A stretch of DNA of 64,000 nt from JACDAN01 sp963801855 (GTDB lineage: Bacteria; Actinomycetota; Thermoleophilia; Gaiellales; Gaiellaceae): contig CAWDGK010000002.1 of assembly GCA_963801855.1 (NCBI GenBank), positions 186,001-250,000 of the forward strand, read 5' to 3'. A program made the position numbers and the translations under genes. How positions within the stretch are numbered: position 1 is the stretch's first letter; each line of letters starts with the position of its first letter. Of this stretch, positions 1 through 9,233 are shown piece by piece. The notes beneath the pieces are model-generated. The model saw only the letters and a program-made list of their open reading frames with translations, made no database searches and was not told the DNA's origin.

Positions 1-358
1 ATCGAGTCCTGCCAGGATCAGCTCGCCCGCGTCCTGGATCTGCAGCGAGAGCGCGGTGTCGAGGACGTCCGAGGACGTCAATCCGTAGTGGAACCACCGC
101 CCGACCGGCCCGAGTCCTTCGGACGACGGCGTCGACGAAGGCAGCAACGTCGTGCTGAGTGCGCTCCTCGATCTCCGCGACCCGCTCCGGTGACGGAGCC
201 ACCGCGCGCTCACGAATCTCGGCCGCAGCTTCGGTCGGAACGACCCCGACGGCGGCCCAGCCGTCCAGCGCCGCCAGCTCGACGTCGAGCCAGCGCGAGA
301 GCTTGCTCTCGTCCGACCAGACGTGAGTCATGGCCGGGCGCGAGTACCGGGAGATCAC
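1..358 (-). CDS. purB: Adenylosuccinate lyase, N-terminal part (runs off window, frameshifted)
   Basis: Adenylosuccinate lyase acts twice in purine synthesis, releasing fumarate from SAICAR and from adenylosuccinate. The minus-strand reading gives VISRYSRPAMTHVWSDESK and then, in another frame, GRWFHYGLTSSDVLDTALSLQ. Both are hallmark N-terminal PurB stretches. The GTG at 356-358 is preferred over the ATG at 329-331 because the conserved 'xRYSRPxM' start lies upstream of the ATG. One extra base near position 120 breaks the frame between the two stretches. The rest of the gene lies beyond the left edge. Co-directional purE and purD follow upstream, so this is the end of a purine operon. Confidence 0.85.
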   Translation of the reverse strand, partial: MISRYSRPAMTHVWSDESKLSRWLDVELAALDGWAAVGVVPTEAAAEIRERAVAPSPERVAEIEERTQHDVAAFVDAVVRRTRAGRAVVPLRIDVLGRPRHRALAADPGRGRADPGRTR

Positions 359-401
359 CGGCTCGATTCTAGAGGTGGCTCAGGCGGTCGCCCGCCGCGG
401 T

Positions 402-887
402 TCAGGCCTCGGACGGCGGCAGCCCGCCGCCCTGCGCGAGGATCCGGGCCGCCAGGATCGCGGCGTTGCGCGCTCCGTCCAGGGAGACGCAGGCGACCGG
501 GACGCCGGGCGGCATCTGGACGATGGACAGCAGCGCATCCATCCCGTCGCCGACGCTCTTGCTCGACCGGAGGGGAACCCCGATCACGGGAAGCTCCGTG
601 TACGCGGCGACAACGCCCGGAAGCGCTGCTGCCATCCCGGCGCCGGCGATGATCACACGGACTCCGCGAAGTGCCGCCGTCGAGGCGTACTCGGCGACGC
701 CGCGCGGGTCTCGATGCGCCGAAAGGACGTGGAACTCGTGTGGGATCGCCCGCTCGTCGAGCTCCACCATCGCGGGCTCCATCCGCTCGCGGTCGGACTC
801 CGAGCCGACCAGGATTCCGACGAGCGCGTCGCTCTCGCCGAATTCGGCGAGCTGGGCGAACGGCTCGGTCTGGGTGTCAGGTTCCAA
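402..887 (-). CDS. purE: N5-carboxyaminoimidazole ribonucleotide mutase PurE (class I)
   Basis: PurE isomerises N5-CAIR to CAIR in de novo purine synthesis. The domain begins at ALVGILVGSESDRERM and contains the substrate-loop motif VLSAHRDP and the glycine-rich VRVIIAGAGMAAALPGVVA, both typical of class I PurE. The open frame extends to 983, but that extension reads through the 3' end of purD. The TTG at 885-887, overlapping the purD stop, gives 161 residues, the normal family length, and suggests translational coupling. No ATG or GTG lies between that TTG and the domain. A purK partner is not seen in this window. Confidence 0.88.
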   Translation of the reverse strand: MEPDTQTEPFAQLAEFGESDALVGILVGSESDRERMEPAMVELDERAIPHEFHVLSAHRDPRGVAEYASTAALRGVRVIIAGAGMAAALPGVVAAYTELPVIGVPLRSSKSVGDGMDALLSIVQMPPGVPVACVSLDGARNAAILAARILAQGGGLPPSEA

Positions 888-2094
888 CGTCAGCGGTCTG
901 CGCTCCGATGTCACGACGGTACTGCATGCCGTCGAACGAGATTCGGGCCGCCGCGGCATACGCCGCGTCGCGCGCGTCGGCAAGCGAGGCCCCGAGCGCG
1001 GTCACGTTGAGCACTCTTCCGCCGTTCGTGACCAGTCGGCCGCCTTGCAGAGCGGTGCCCGCATGGAAGACCAACGCGTCGGTCTCTGCCTCCGCGATCC
1101 CCTCAATGGCCGTGCCGGAGTCGCTCCCGCCCGGATAGTCGCGACCGGCGAGCACGATCGTGACGGCGGCTTCGTCCTGGACGTCGATCGTCACGTCTCC
1201 CAGGTCGCCGGTAGCTGCGGCGGCGAGCGCGTCGAGGAGATCGCTCCGGACTCGCGGAAGGATCGCCTGAGTCTCCGGGTCTCCGAACCGACAGTTGAAC
1301 TCGAGCACCTTCGGCCCGTCCTCGGTCAGCATCAGGCCGGCATAGAGGAGGCCGACGAACGGCGCGCCTCTCGACGCGAGCTCCGCGAGCACGGGCCGGT
1401 GCACCGAATCCACGAGGTCAGCGACCTCCGACTCGCCAAGCTCGGCGAGCGGGGAGAACGCACCCATCCCGCCGGTATTCGGACCCTCGTCTCCGTCCCG
1501 GATCCGCTTGAAGTCGCGGGCCGCCGCGAACGGAACGGCGTTCACCCCGTCGGAAAGCGCGAAGAGCGAGACCTCTTCACCCTGCAGGAGCTCCTCGATG
1601 ACGAGTGGCTGCCCGAGGCGGCTCGACTCTCGGAGGGCCACGTCGAGCGACTGCTGGTCGGGGCAGACGAAAACGCCTTTTCCCGCGGCGAGACCGTCGA
1701 CCTTGACCACGCAGGGCGGTCGCGCGACGGCCATGGTCTCGGCCGTCCGGACTCCGGCCGTTCGCATCACGTCCTTCGCGAAGCTCTTCGAGCCTTCGAT
1801 CCGTGCTGCCGCCCTGCTCGGGCCGAAGACCGCGAGCCCGGCGTGGCGGAGCTCGTCGGCGACGCCGTTCACGAGCGGTGCATCAGGACCGATGACGACG
1901 AGATCTGCGTCCAGGCCGCGTGCGAGATCGCGTAGTCCTTCGCCGTCTTCGGCACGGATCGGGTGACATTCGCCGACTTGGGCGATTCCCGGGTTCCCGG
2001 GTGCAGCGTGGAGCTCCTCGAGCCGGGAGCTCTGCCGCAGCTTCCACGCAAGCGCATGTTCGCGGCCACCCGAGCCGATCAGGAGCACCTTCAC
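877..2094 (-). CDS. purD: Phosphoribosylamine-glycine ligase (GAR synthetase)
   Basis: This ATP-grasp enzyme joins 5-phosphoribosylamine and glycine to form GAR, the second step of purine synthesis. The 405-residue protein opens with MKVLLIGSGGREHALAWKL. It carries the ATP-grasp loop VKVDGLAAGKG (about 130-140), GPNTGGMG (204-211) and the metal/ATP site NCRFGDPETQ (267-276). It is slightly shorter than the usual 420-430 residues, mostly through a shortened segment before the ATP loop. It overlaps the proposed purE start by a few bases and is followed by purE and purB in the same direction. Confidence 0.95.
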   Translation of the reverse strand: MKVLLIGSGGREHALAWKLRQSSRLEELHAAPGNPGIAQVGECHPIRAEDGEGLRDLARGLDADLVVIGPDAPLVNGVADELRHAGLAVFGPSRAAARIEGSKSFAKDVMRTAGVRTAETMAVARPPCVVKVDGLAAGKGVFVCPDQQSLDVALRESSRLGQPLVIEELLQGEEVSLFALSDGVNAVPFAAARDFKRIRDGDEGPNTGGMGAFSPLAELGESEVADLVDSVHRPVLAELASRGAPFVGLLYAGLMLTEDGPKVLEFNCRFGDPETQAILPRVRSDLLDALAAAATGDLGDVTIDVQDEAAVTIVLAGRDYPGGSDSGTAIEGIAEAETDALVFHAGTALQGGRLVTNGGRVLNVTALGASLADARDAAYAAAARISFDGMQYRRDIGAQTADVGT

Positions 2095-2157
2095 GAGCGG
2101 CGAGTCTAGAGAGCCTTGCGGAGGTTCAAAGTCGGCGGCCCGGGGGAGATGAGGAGC

Positions 2158-2484
2158 ATGTCAACCGAACCCGGACTCGACCTTCACAGCTGGGAGAGCG
2201 AGTGGCAGCAGCTCGAGCCGCTCGTCCGAGACACGCCTGCCGAGGCGCTTCCCGAGCTGCACGACCTGATCGAGCGAATGCTGAAGGAACGCGGAATCCT
2301 CGGGGAGGACCTCACCGCCGCCGAAGGGGCGGATCCAGAGCTTCTTGCCGAGTACGTGGCGGGCTCGGAGGTCGTCGAACGCCTCGAACGCGGAGAGACC
2401 GTCGACCCGGGCGACATCGCCTCGGTCATCGGCGGCTATCGCTCGCTCTACGAGTTCGTCGTCACCGAACGCCCGTCGGCGTAG
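2158..2484 (+). CDS. Conserved hypothetical protein, acidic, 108 aa
   Basis: I do not recognise a named family. The ATG at 2158 is preceded by a good Shine-Dalgarno (GAGGAGC) and gives a 108-residue acidic soluble protein starting MSTEPGLDLHSWESEWQQLEP. It is predicted largely helical, with no signal peptide, cysteines or membrane segment. A longer in-frame start at 2116 exists but lacks a better ribosome site. It stands alone on the plus strand between purD and a secreted hypothetical, whose 3' end it overlaps tail-to-tail by 23 bases. Confidence 0.6.
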   Translation: MSTEPGLDLHSWESEWQQLEPLVRDTPAEALPELHDLIERMLKERGILGEDLTAAEGADPELLAEYVAGSEVVERLERGETVDPGDIASVIGGYRSLYEFVVTERPSA

Positions 2485-2899
2485 CAGCACTCTGCCTCCG
2501 CGGTCGCCACGTGCGCGACTTCGGGTGCGGTTTCAACCCTGCGGTAGCCGTGCGAAACACCCCGATGCGGTCGGCGGGAATCGTGCGCCACGTCGGCCGT
2601 GAGGGTGGGTCGGTGACCGGAGTGATGCGAATTGCCCGGCGCAAGGGCACGTAGACCATGCGCGACGTCGCTCTCTGCGTGTCGTTCAGGAGGGTGATCG
2701 TGAAGAACGGGGCCGGCCGCGGCGGCCTGCGTGCTCGCAGCGTTCGCCCCCACCAATCCGTGAGGGTGTCGTCCTGAGATGCGAGCGTCCTGCAGGCGGA
2801 CGCTCCGCAGACGCGCGCCTGGCTTCCCCCTTTGCCTGCGGCCACGCCGGTCGCAACCAGGGCGACGCCCAGGGCACAGAACGATGCTCTCTTGATCAA
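2462..2899 (-). CDS. Small secreted protein of unknown function
   Basis: A 145-residue protein opens with a basic residue pair and the hydrophobic run CALGVALVATGVAAG, a plausible Sec signal peptide. The mature part has a CGASACRTL cysteine pair and a later VYVPLRRAIRI strand. This arrangement is reminiscent of small secreted actinobacterial proteins of unknown role. The TTG start at 2897-2899 overlaps the corrected purA stop, so it is probably co-transcribed with and translationally coupled to purA. The last residues overlap the convergent gene ending at 2484, so the true C-terminus may be shorter. Function cannot be inferred. Confidence 0.5.
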   Translation of the reverse strand: MIKRASFCALGVALVATGVAAGKGGSQARVCGASACRTLASQDDTLTDWWGRTLRARRPPRPAPFFTITLLNDTQRATSRMVYVPLRRAIRITPVTDPPSRPTWRTIPADRIGVFRTATAGLKPHPKSRTWRPRRQSAATPTGVR

Positions 2900-2917
2900 G
2901 CTGGCGACAACGGTAGC

Positions 2918-4216
<1,299 letters not shown>

Positions 4217-4245
4217 CGTCCGAGTGTTACGGACCCGTCGGTCGG

Positions 4246-4647
4246 CTACTGCGCCAGGTAGGCGACCGCCTCGATCTCGATCAGGACGTCGGGATGGAAG
4301 AGGCCGGCGACCTGAACCAGCGAGCTCGTGGGCGGCGACACGGTGTTGACGAACTCGTCGCGAACGGACCGGATCGTGGCGAGCTCAGCCACGTCGACGA
4401 CGTAGATCGTGAGCTTGACGACGTCCGGCCAGCCGGCTCCCGCAGCGGCGAGCGCCCGGCCGACGTTCTCGAACGTGAGCCGCGTCTGGGCCTCCCAACC
4501 GTGGGCGACGTCCCGATCCGGGCCCATCGGCACCTGGCCGGACGTCCACACGAGCCGCCCCGGCGGGATGTCGACGACATGGCTGTACCCCGCCGGGGTC
4601 GCCAGGCCGTCCGGCGACGAGAAGACGGGAGCTCCGCTCTCGGACAC
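4246..4647 (-). CDS. RidA/YjgF/UK114 family protein
   Basis: RidA-family proteins hydrolyse reactive enamine/imine intermediates of PLP enzymes; some relatives have other deaminase roles. The 133-residue product has the family pattern VVDIPPGRLVWTSGQVP, the central QTRLTFENVGRALAAAGAGWPDVVKLTIYV and the C-terminal signature VQVAGLFHPDVLIEIEAVAYL. The family arginine that binds the substrate carboxylate is replaced here by His-Pro-Asp ('LFHPDVLIEIE'), so substrate range may differ. The GTG start lies two bases after the dnaB stop, so the two are likely co-transcribed. Confidence 0.85.
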   Translation of the reverse strand: MSESGAPVFSSPDGLATPAGYSHVVDIPPGRLVWTSGQVPMGPDRDVAHGWEAQTRLTFENVGRALAAAGAGWPDVVKLTIYVVDVAELATIRSVRDEFVNTVSPPTSSLVQVAGLFHPDVLIEIEAVAYLAQ

Positions 4648-4649
4648 CT

Positions 4650-6005
4650 CTAGCCCGCGGCGAGGTCCGCGAACTTCGCGTACCGGCTGAGAAAAGCGAC
4701 CTTCTCCGTCCCGGTCGGGCCGTTTCGATGCTTGGCAAGGTGGATCTCGGCGATCCCCTGCTGGTCGGACTCGTCGTTGTAGTACTCGTCGCGATAGATG
4801 AAGAAGACGAGGTCGGCATCCTGCTCGATCGACCCGGACTCGCGAAGGTCGGAGAGGATCGGACGCTTGTCGTGCCGCTGCTCGACGGCTCGCGAGAGCT
4901 GCGACAGGGCCAGCACGGGGACATCGAGGTCGCGCGCCAGCACCTTCAGGTTCCGCGAGATCTGCGAGACCTCCTGTACCCGGTTCTCCACGGAGGCCCC
5001 CGAGGTCATCAGCTGGATGTAGTCGACGACGATCAGCCCGAGATTCGGCTCCTTCGATTTGAGCCGGCGGGCCTTCGAGCGGATCTCCATCATCGTGATC
5101 GAACCGGTGTCGTCCACATAGATCGGCGCCTTCGCGAGCTTGTCGCAGGCGGCGGTCAGGCGCGGCCAGTCGTCTGCGGCGAGCTTGCCGTTGCGCAGCC
5201 GCTGCGACTCGACCTTCGCCTCGCTGCACATGAGGCGCTGTGTCACCTCCGATTTCGACATCTCGAGCGTGAAGAGCGCGACGGGCACCTCCTTCCGGAC
5301 GGCGATGTTCGCCGCCATGCAGAGGGCGAGCCCCGATTTGCCCATGCTCGGACGGGCCGCGACGATGATCAGGTTCCCCGGCTGGAAGCCCGAGGTCAGG
5401 CGGTCGATGTCCCGAAAGCCGGAGGCCACTCCGGTGACCTCCTCGCCGGCCTCGTAGAGCGCGGTGATCCGCTCGAAGCTGTCCTTGAGGAGTTGCTCGA
5501 TGTGGGCGAACTCGCCGGTGACCCGGCTCTGCGAGAGCTCGAAGATCACCTGTTCTGCGCGGTCGACGAGATCCTGTGCGTCCCCCGGTCGCTCCCAGCC
5601 GAGCCGGGCGATCTCCTGGCCAGACCGGATCAGCCCGCGCAGGGTCGCCATCTCGCGAACGATTCGCGCGTAGTGCGCCGCGTTCGCGGTGGCAGGCACC
5701 AGCGCGGCGAGCTCGTGGATCCTCACGCGGCCGCCGGCGTCCTCCAGCTCGCTGCGCTCCTCCAGCGAATCGACGAGCGTGATCGCATCCACCGGCTCGC
5801 CCTTTGCGTAGAGAGCGAGAGCGGCGCGGTAGACCTTCGCGTGGCTCTCCCGGTAGAAGTCGCTCGCGTCGAGGATCTCGCTGACGGCCCCGATCGCCCC
5901 GGGGGAGAGCATCATCGCGCCGAGGACGGACTCCTCAGCGTCGAGATTCTGGGGCGGAACCGGGGCCGTCGGCGACTGCGACGACTGGGCAACCTGAACG
6001 ACCAT
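4650..6005 (-). CDS. dnaB: Replicative DNA helicase DnaB
   Basis: DnaB is the hexameric 5'-3' helicase that unwinds DNA at the replication fork. The N-terminal primase-interacting domain starts at PPQNLDAEESVLGAMM. The RecA-like domain has Walker A ARPSMGKS (about 217-224), Walker B LIVVDYIQLM and the C-terminal arginine-finger region with KHRNGPTG. The chosen ATG at 6003-6005 (MVVQVAQ) gives 451 residues, standard for the family; a longer frame to 6041 adds residues without homology. No intein is present. A LexA-box-like palindrome lies upstream at 6093-6104. The ridA-like gene follows after two bases. Confidence 0.96.
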   Translation of the reverse strand: MVVQVAQSSQSPTAPVPPQNLDAEESVLGAMMLSPGAIGAVSEILDASDFYRESHAKVYRAALALYAKGEPVDAITLVDSLEERSELEDAGGRVRIHELAALVPATANAAHYARIVREMATLRGLIRSGQEIARLGWERPGDAQDLVDRAEQVIFELSQSRVTGEFAHIEQLLKDSFERITALYEAGEEVTGVASGFRDIDRLTSGFQPGNLIIVAARPSMGKSGLALCMAANIAVRKEVPVALFTLEMSKSEVTQRLMCSEAKVESQRLRNGKLAADDWPRLTAACDKLAKAPIYVDDTGSITMMEIRSKARRLKSKEPNLGLIVVDYIQLMTSGASVENRVQEVSQISRNLKVLARDLDVPVLALSQLSRAVEQRHDKRPILSDLRESGSIEQDADLVFFIYRDEYYNDESDQQGIAEIHLAKHRNGPTGTEKVAFLSRYAKFADLAAG

Positions 6006-6092
6006 GCCCCCATTCAACCCGTCGCCGAGGGCCGAGCCCAAACCGGTTCTCCCCTATTACTAGGAAAATTAAGGCCTGATTTGCAGGTAAAA

Positions 6093-6104
6093 GAACGCAT
6101 GTTC
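6093..6104. promoter_or_regulatory. LexA/SOS-box-like palindrome upstream of dnaB
   Basis: The 12-base sequence GAACGCATGTTC is a near-perfect match to the actinobacterial LexA operator (GAAC-N4-GTTC). It shares GAAC and CATGTTC with the box in front of lexA in this same window. It sits about 90 bases upstream of the dnaB start, in the 240-base gap between rplI and dnaB. Regulation of dnaB by LexA is inferred only from this match. Confidence 0.5.
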
Positions 6105-6245
6105 CCAGGCATTGTCCACGGCTCGCCGGACGTTGTCCCCACATCGCCCTGCAGCGCGCACCAGGAACTTCCCGCTGCGAGCGGCTTTTTCCCTCATCTG
6201 TCCCCAGGCTCTGGAAAAGCCTGTGGACGGTTTGAGACGAATTCG

Positions 6246-7010
6246 TTACCGCTCGGGCGCTGAGTCGTCGGAGGCAGGCTCGTCGCCCGACTCTTCGGGT
6301 GCTTCGGCTTCCGACTCGGCCGGCGGGGCAGCAGGTTCCTCGGCGAGCGTCTCGATGGCGCCCTCCGGCTCGGCAGCTTCGGCGAGCTCGGCGGCAGTCT
6401 GGGGAGGCTCGCTTTCATCGCCGGCCTCGGCGGCCTCGACGATCTCGACCCGCTCGGCCTCGGCGCTTGCCTCGGCCTCCGCCAGTGCGGCAGCTTCTGC
6501 AGCCGCGACAGCCTGCTCGGCCTCGGCTGCAGCCTGGAGCTCCTCCATCTGGGCGATGTCGCCGCCCTCGGGAACAACCTCGAGCCGTAGCGTCGCCGTG
6601 ACGTCGGTGAACACCTCGACAGGCACTTCGAAGCGGCCCACGCGCTTGACCGGATCTCCGAGCTCGATCTTCCTGCGGTCGACCCGGATCCGGTGCTCTC
6701 CCCAGAGCCGGTCGGCGACGTCGGTCGCGGTCACCGATCCGAACAGTGAGCCCGTTGGGCCCGCTTTCATGTCGAAGCGAAGGACAGCCTGCTCGAGCCG
6801 GCCGACGATGTCACGCGCCTCGTCGTGCGTCCGTGCTTCCTGCCGTGCGCGGAGCTCCTCGCGCTTGCGCAGCTCCTCCAGGCGACCGGGCGACGCCGGC
6901 TCGGCGAGCCGGCGAGGGAGCAGGAAGTTGCGCGCGTAGCCGCGGGTCACGTCGACGACCTCCCCGCGCAGGCCGACCTTGTCCACGTCTTTCAGCAGGA
7001 TGACTTGCAT
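6246..7010 (-). CDS. rplI: Ribosomal protein bL9 with long acidic C-terminal extension
   Basis: bL9 binds 23S rRNA at the base of the L1 stalk. Residues 1-45 carry the N-domain (MQVILLKDVDKVGLRGEVVDV, GYARNFLLPRRLA), then the connecting helix and the C-domain with GSVTATDVADRL up to about residue 150. The usual family length is about 150 residues. Here about 100 more follow, made almost only of Ala, Glu, Pro and Ser, with a strong negative charge and probable disorder. The gene is last in the rpsF-ssb-rpsR-rplI series, seven bases after rpsR. Confidence 0.94.
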   Translation of the reverse strand: MQVILLKDVDKVGLRGEVVDVTRGYARNFLLPRRLAEPASPGRLEELRKREELRARQEARTHDEARDIVGRLEQAVLRFDMKAGPTGSLFGSVTATDVADRLWGEHRIRVDRRKIELGDPVKRVGRFEVPVEVFTDVTATLRLEVVPEGGDIAQMEELQAAAEAEQAVAAAEAAALAEAEASAEAERVEIVEAAEAGDESEPPQTAAELAEAAEPEGAIETLAEEPAAPPAESEAEAPEESGDEPASDDSAPER

Positions 7011-7016
7011 CGGTCC

Positions 7017-7289
7017 TTACGTCGTCGCGTACGGCAGAAGCGCCATCTCGCGGGCCCGCTTGACCGCGACTGCGACCTGGCGCTGGTGGCGGCGGCAGGT
7101 GCCGGTGATGCGCCGTGAGCGGATCTTTCCCTTCTCCGACACGTGACGCCGCAGGAGGTTGATGTTCTTGTAGTCGACGTCTTCGACCTTGTCCCGGCAG
7201 AACTGGCACGACCGGCGCTTGATCGGCCCGGTGTTCGGGCCGCGCCGCGAGCTCGAGGTACTTCGCTGCTCTCGTCTGGCCTTCGGCAT
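7017..7289 (-). CDS. rpsR: Ribosomal protein bS18
   Basis: bS18 pairs with bS6 on the platform of the small subunit. The 90-residue protein contains CQFCRDKVEDVDYKNINLL, HVSEKGKIRSRRITGTCRRHQ and ends VKRAREMALLPY. The CxxC pair and the later Cys are those of the zinc-binding ('C+') form. The ATG at 7287-7289 overlaps the ssb stop (TGATG), so the two are translationally coupled. An open frame continues far upstream but only as a shadow of ssb and rpsF. Confidence 0.95.
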   Translation of the reverse strand: MPKARREQRSTSSSRRGPNTGPIKRRSCQFCRDKVEDVDYKNINLLRRHVSEKGKIRSRRITGTCRRHQRQVAVAVKRAREMALLPYATT

Positions 7290-7732
7290 CAGAAGGGGAT
7301 GTCGTCGTCCGCTGCGGCAGAGGAACCGAAGTCCGCTCGGCTCTCGGTCGCCGCGCCGGCCGGAACGAACTCGCGCTGGCCGCCGCCTTCGCCGTCGGTG
7401 CGGCTGTCGAGGAACTGCACGGTGTTTGCGACAACTTCCACCTTCGAGCGCTTCGAGCCGTCCTGTGCTTCCCACGAGGACCAGTCGAGACGGCCGTCGA
7501 TTCCGACGCGCCTGCCCTTCGCAAGGTGCTGCGCGAGCATCTCGGCCTGGTTGCCGAAGACCTTGATGTCGAAGAAGTTCGGCTTGTCCGTCCAGTTGTC
7601 CGAATCGTCCTTCTGGCGCCCGTTTACAGCAAGGCCCATCTGGAGCACGGGAGTGCCTGAGGGAAGGTGTCGAAGCTCCGGGTCGCGGGTTAGTCGCCCC
7701 ACGAGCGTTACGCGATTGATGTCGCCTGCCAT
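7289..7732 (-). CDS. ssb: Single-stranded DNA-binding protein
   Basis: SSB coats single-stranded DNA during replication, repair and recombination. The 147-residue protein has an OB-fold over about residues 1-110 (INRVTLVGRLTRDPELRHLPSG, FFDIKVFGNQAEMLAQHL, RVGIDGRLDWSSWEAQDGSKRS). A short flexible linker then leads to the acidic tip DDDIPF that recruits partner proteins. It lies between rpsF and rpsR in the conserved replication/ribosome operon. Confidence 0.95.
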   Translation of the reverse strand: MAGDINRVTLVGRLTRDPELRHLPSGTPVLQMGLAVNGRQKDDSDNWTDKPNFFDIKVFGNQAEMLAQHLAKGRRVGIDGRLDWSSWEAQDGSKRSKVEVVANTVQFLDSRTDGEGGGQREFVPAGAATESRADFGSSAAADDDIPF

Positions 7733-7734
7733 CT

Positions 7735-8106
7735 CTATTCCTCCTCTTGAACGACGGTTTCGGGCTCGGCTGCATCCTGCCGCGCCGGTGCGGACACCGC
7801 CACCGTCTCTCCGGGACGACGCTCGCTTCGACGGACGGCCAGATGGCGCATGACCCCGTCGGTGATCTTGAGAATCCGGGAGATCTCCTCGAGCGTCTCG
7901 GTCTCGGCCGTGAACGTGAGCAGGTGGTACGTCCCGTCCGTCTTGTGGTCGATCTCGAAGGCGAGCTTGCGTCGGCCCCAGGCGTCGTGGGACTCGACGT
8001 TGCCCCCTCCGCGCTCCACGAGCTCACGGGTGCGCTGGAGGATCTCGGCCTGGCGCTCCTCCGGGAGCTCCGGATCGAGCATCAGCAGGATTTCGTAGGG
8101 CGTCAC
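7735..8106 (-). CDS. rpsF: Ribosomal protein bS6
   Basis: bS6 forms a heterodimer with bS18 on 16S rRNA. From the GTG at 8104-8106 the protein reads VTPYEILLMLDPELPEE, followed by GRRKLAFEIDHKTDGTYHLLTF and a C-terminal helix, then a 25-residue low-complexity tail. It totals 123 residues. The open frame extends further upstream without homology. It is the first gene of the rpsF-ssb-rpsR-rplI operon and is preceded by a strong hairpin at 8140-8182 that may be an autoregulatory leader. Confidence 0.93.
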   Translation of the reverse strand: MTPYEILLMLDPELPEERQAEILQRTRELVERGGGNVESHDAWGRRKLAFEIDHKTDGTYHLLTFTAETETLEEISRILKITDGVMRHLAVRRSERRPGETVAVSAPARQDAAEPETVVQEEE

Positions 8107-8139
8107 GGTCCCGAATTCTCCTTCCCTCGGTCTAGGCGG

Positions 8140-8182
8140 CCTTGCCGCTCCCCGACGCATTCGGGCGCGTCGGCGGGCAAGG
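8140..8182 (-). promoter_or_regulatory. Hairpin in the rpsF leader, candidate S6:S18 autoregulatory element
   Basis: On the minus strand, CCTTGCC pairs with GGCAAGG (outer stem) and CCGACGC with GCGTCGG (inner stem). An asymmetric internal loop (CG opposite GGAGC) separates them, and the apical loop has eight bases. It lies 34-76 bases upstream of the rpsF start. Leaders bound by the bS6:bS18 complex are known in front of rpsF in many bacteria and display a CCG motif next to such an internal loop. The match to that motif is by eye only. Confidence 0.4.
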
Positions 8183-8214
8183 CAGGAAGCGGCGACGAGT
8201 GTAGCATCGGCCTC

Positions 8215-8517
8215 GTGAACCGCCGCCTCGCGTTCCTGACCGGTGGAGCAGCTCTTGGGCTCGCCGCCCTGTGGCGCACGGTCCGGCGGAGCTCCACCCC
8301 GTACAGCGAGCCCAGCGCCGATCCACGCGCGGAGGATCTCCGCGCGAGGCTGGACGAGTCGCGCGCCGTCGTCGACGACCGGGAGGCGTTCGAGGGCGCC
8401 GAGACGCCTGTGGACGAGGCCGAACCGGTTCCGGTCGACCCCGACGACAGACGGCGCGCGGTGCATGCCGAAGGCCGGTCGGCAGTCGACCGGATGCGCG
8501 GCTCTACCGGGGACTGA
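8215..8517 (+). CDS. Small membrane-anchored hypothetical protein
   Basis: A 100-residue protein from the GTG at 8215 begins VNRRLAFLTGGAALGLAALWR, an N-terminal hydrophobic anchor. A charged cytoplasmic or extracytoplasmic tail follows, rich in Asp, Glu and Arg, with RAEDLRARLDESRAVVDDREAFEGAE. The tail looks helical. I know of no function. It is divergent from rpsF and converges on the amidase gene, overlapping its 3' end by 14 bases. Confidence 0.55.
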   Translation: MNRRLAFLTGGAALGLAALWRTVRRSSTPYSEPSADPRAEDLRARLDESRAVVDDREAFEGAETPVDEAEPVPVDPDDRRRAVHAEGRSAVDRMRGSTGD

Positions 8518-9142
8518 AGGCTGCGACACCGGCGGCGAGGCCGCGTGCGACCAGCCACTGGTAGGCGCTCGACCGAAGTCGCCTGCCCTCCCCGGGGTTC
8601 GTCATGAACCCGGTCTCGGCGAGGACGACGGGGACGTCGGCCCAGTTGAAGCCGGTCAGATCGGAGCGGCGGACGAGTCCCAGGTCACGTGCGCCGGTGG
8701 CGGTGACGAGGGAGCGTTGAATCGACCGGGCGGCGCGGAGGCTCGAGGCGTAGACGTCGTCCGTCCAGCCCGGGCGCCGTGCGGGGTAGAGGGTCGAGAT
8801 GCCTCTACGGGACGTGTCAGTCGAGCCGTCGGCATGGATGCGGAGCATGAGTGCGGCCCCTCGCCGGTTGCAGAAGCGCGCCCGCTCGACGTTTCCGCCC
8901 CGGTAGGTCGAACCCGTCCGGGTCATAGCGACCCGGTAACCGCGTCGGAGGAGCAGGGTTCGCGTGCGTCGCGCGATCGCGAGGACGGCGTCCGCCTCAC
9001 CTGGCGCGCCACCCCCGTCCTTGATCTTCGTCGTCCGGGAGCCGGGGCCGATCGGCTCGAGTTGGCGTCCGATCGACGGCGGCGTCCCGTGGCCGGGATC
9101 GAGGCAGATGAGCGCGGCCGTGGCTGCAAGCTCGGCGATCAC
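8504..9142 (-). CDS. N-acetylmuramoyl-L-alanine amidase, Amidase_3 family
   Basis: This zinc amidase family cleaves the bond between N-acetylmuramic acid and L-alanine in peptidoglycan. The 212-residue protein shows the metal ligands in order: His18 in DPGHG, Glu49 in GEADAVL and His103 in RIHADG. The catalytic glutamate is Glu176 in LAETGFMTN. The N-terminus (GTG start, IAELAATAALICLDPGHG) is only weakly signal-like, so export may depend on a start further upstream. No cell-wall-binding domain is present. Confidence 0.9.
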   Translation of the reverse strand: MIAELAATAALICLDPGHGTPPSIGRQLEPIGPGSRTTKIKDGGGAPGEADAVLAIARRTRTLLLRRGYRVAMTRTGSTYRGGNVERARFCNRRGAALMLRIHADGSTDTSRRGISTLYPARRPGWTDDVYASSLRAARSIQRSLVTATGARDLGLVRRSDLTGFNWADVPVVLAETGFMTNPGEGRRLRSSAYQWLVARGLAAGVAAFSPR

Positions 9143-9233
9143 GGCGTGATCCTATGAGGCTTCTGTCGAGGTCCCGACCGCGGTCGCACGTACCCTTTCG
9201 ACGCGGCCCAAGCTACGCTCAGAGGGCGACAAC

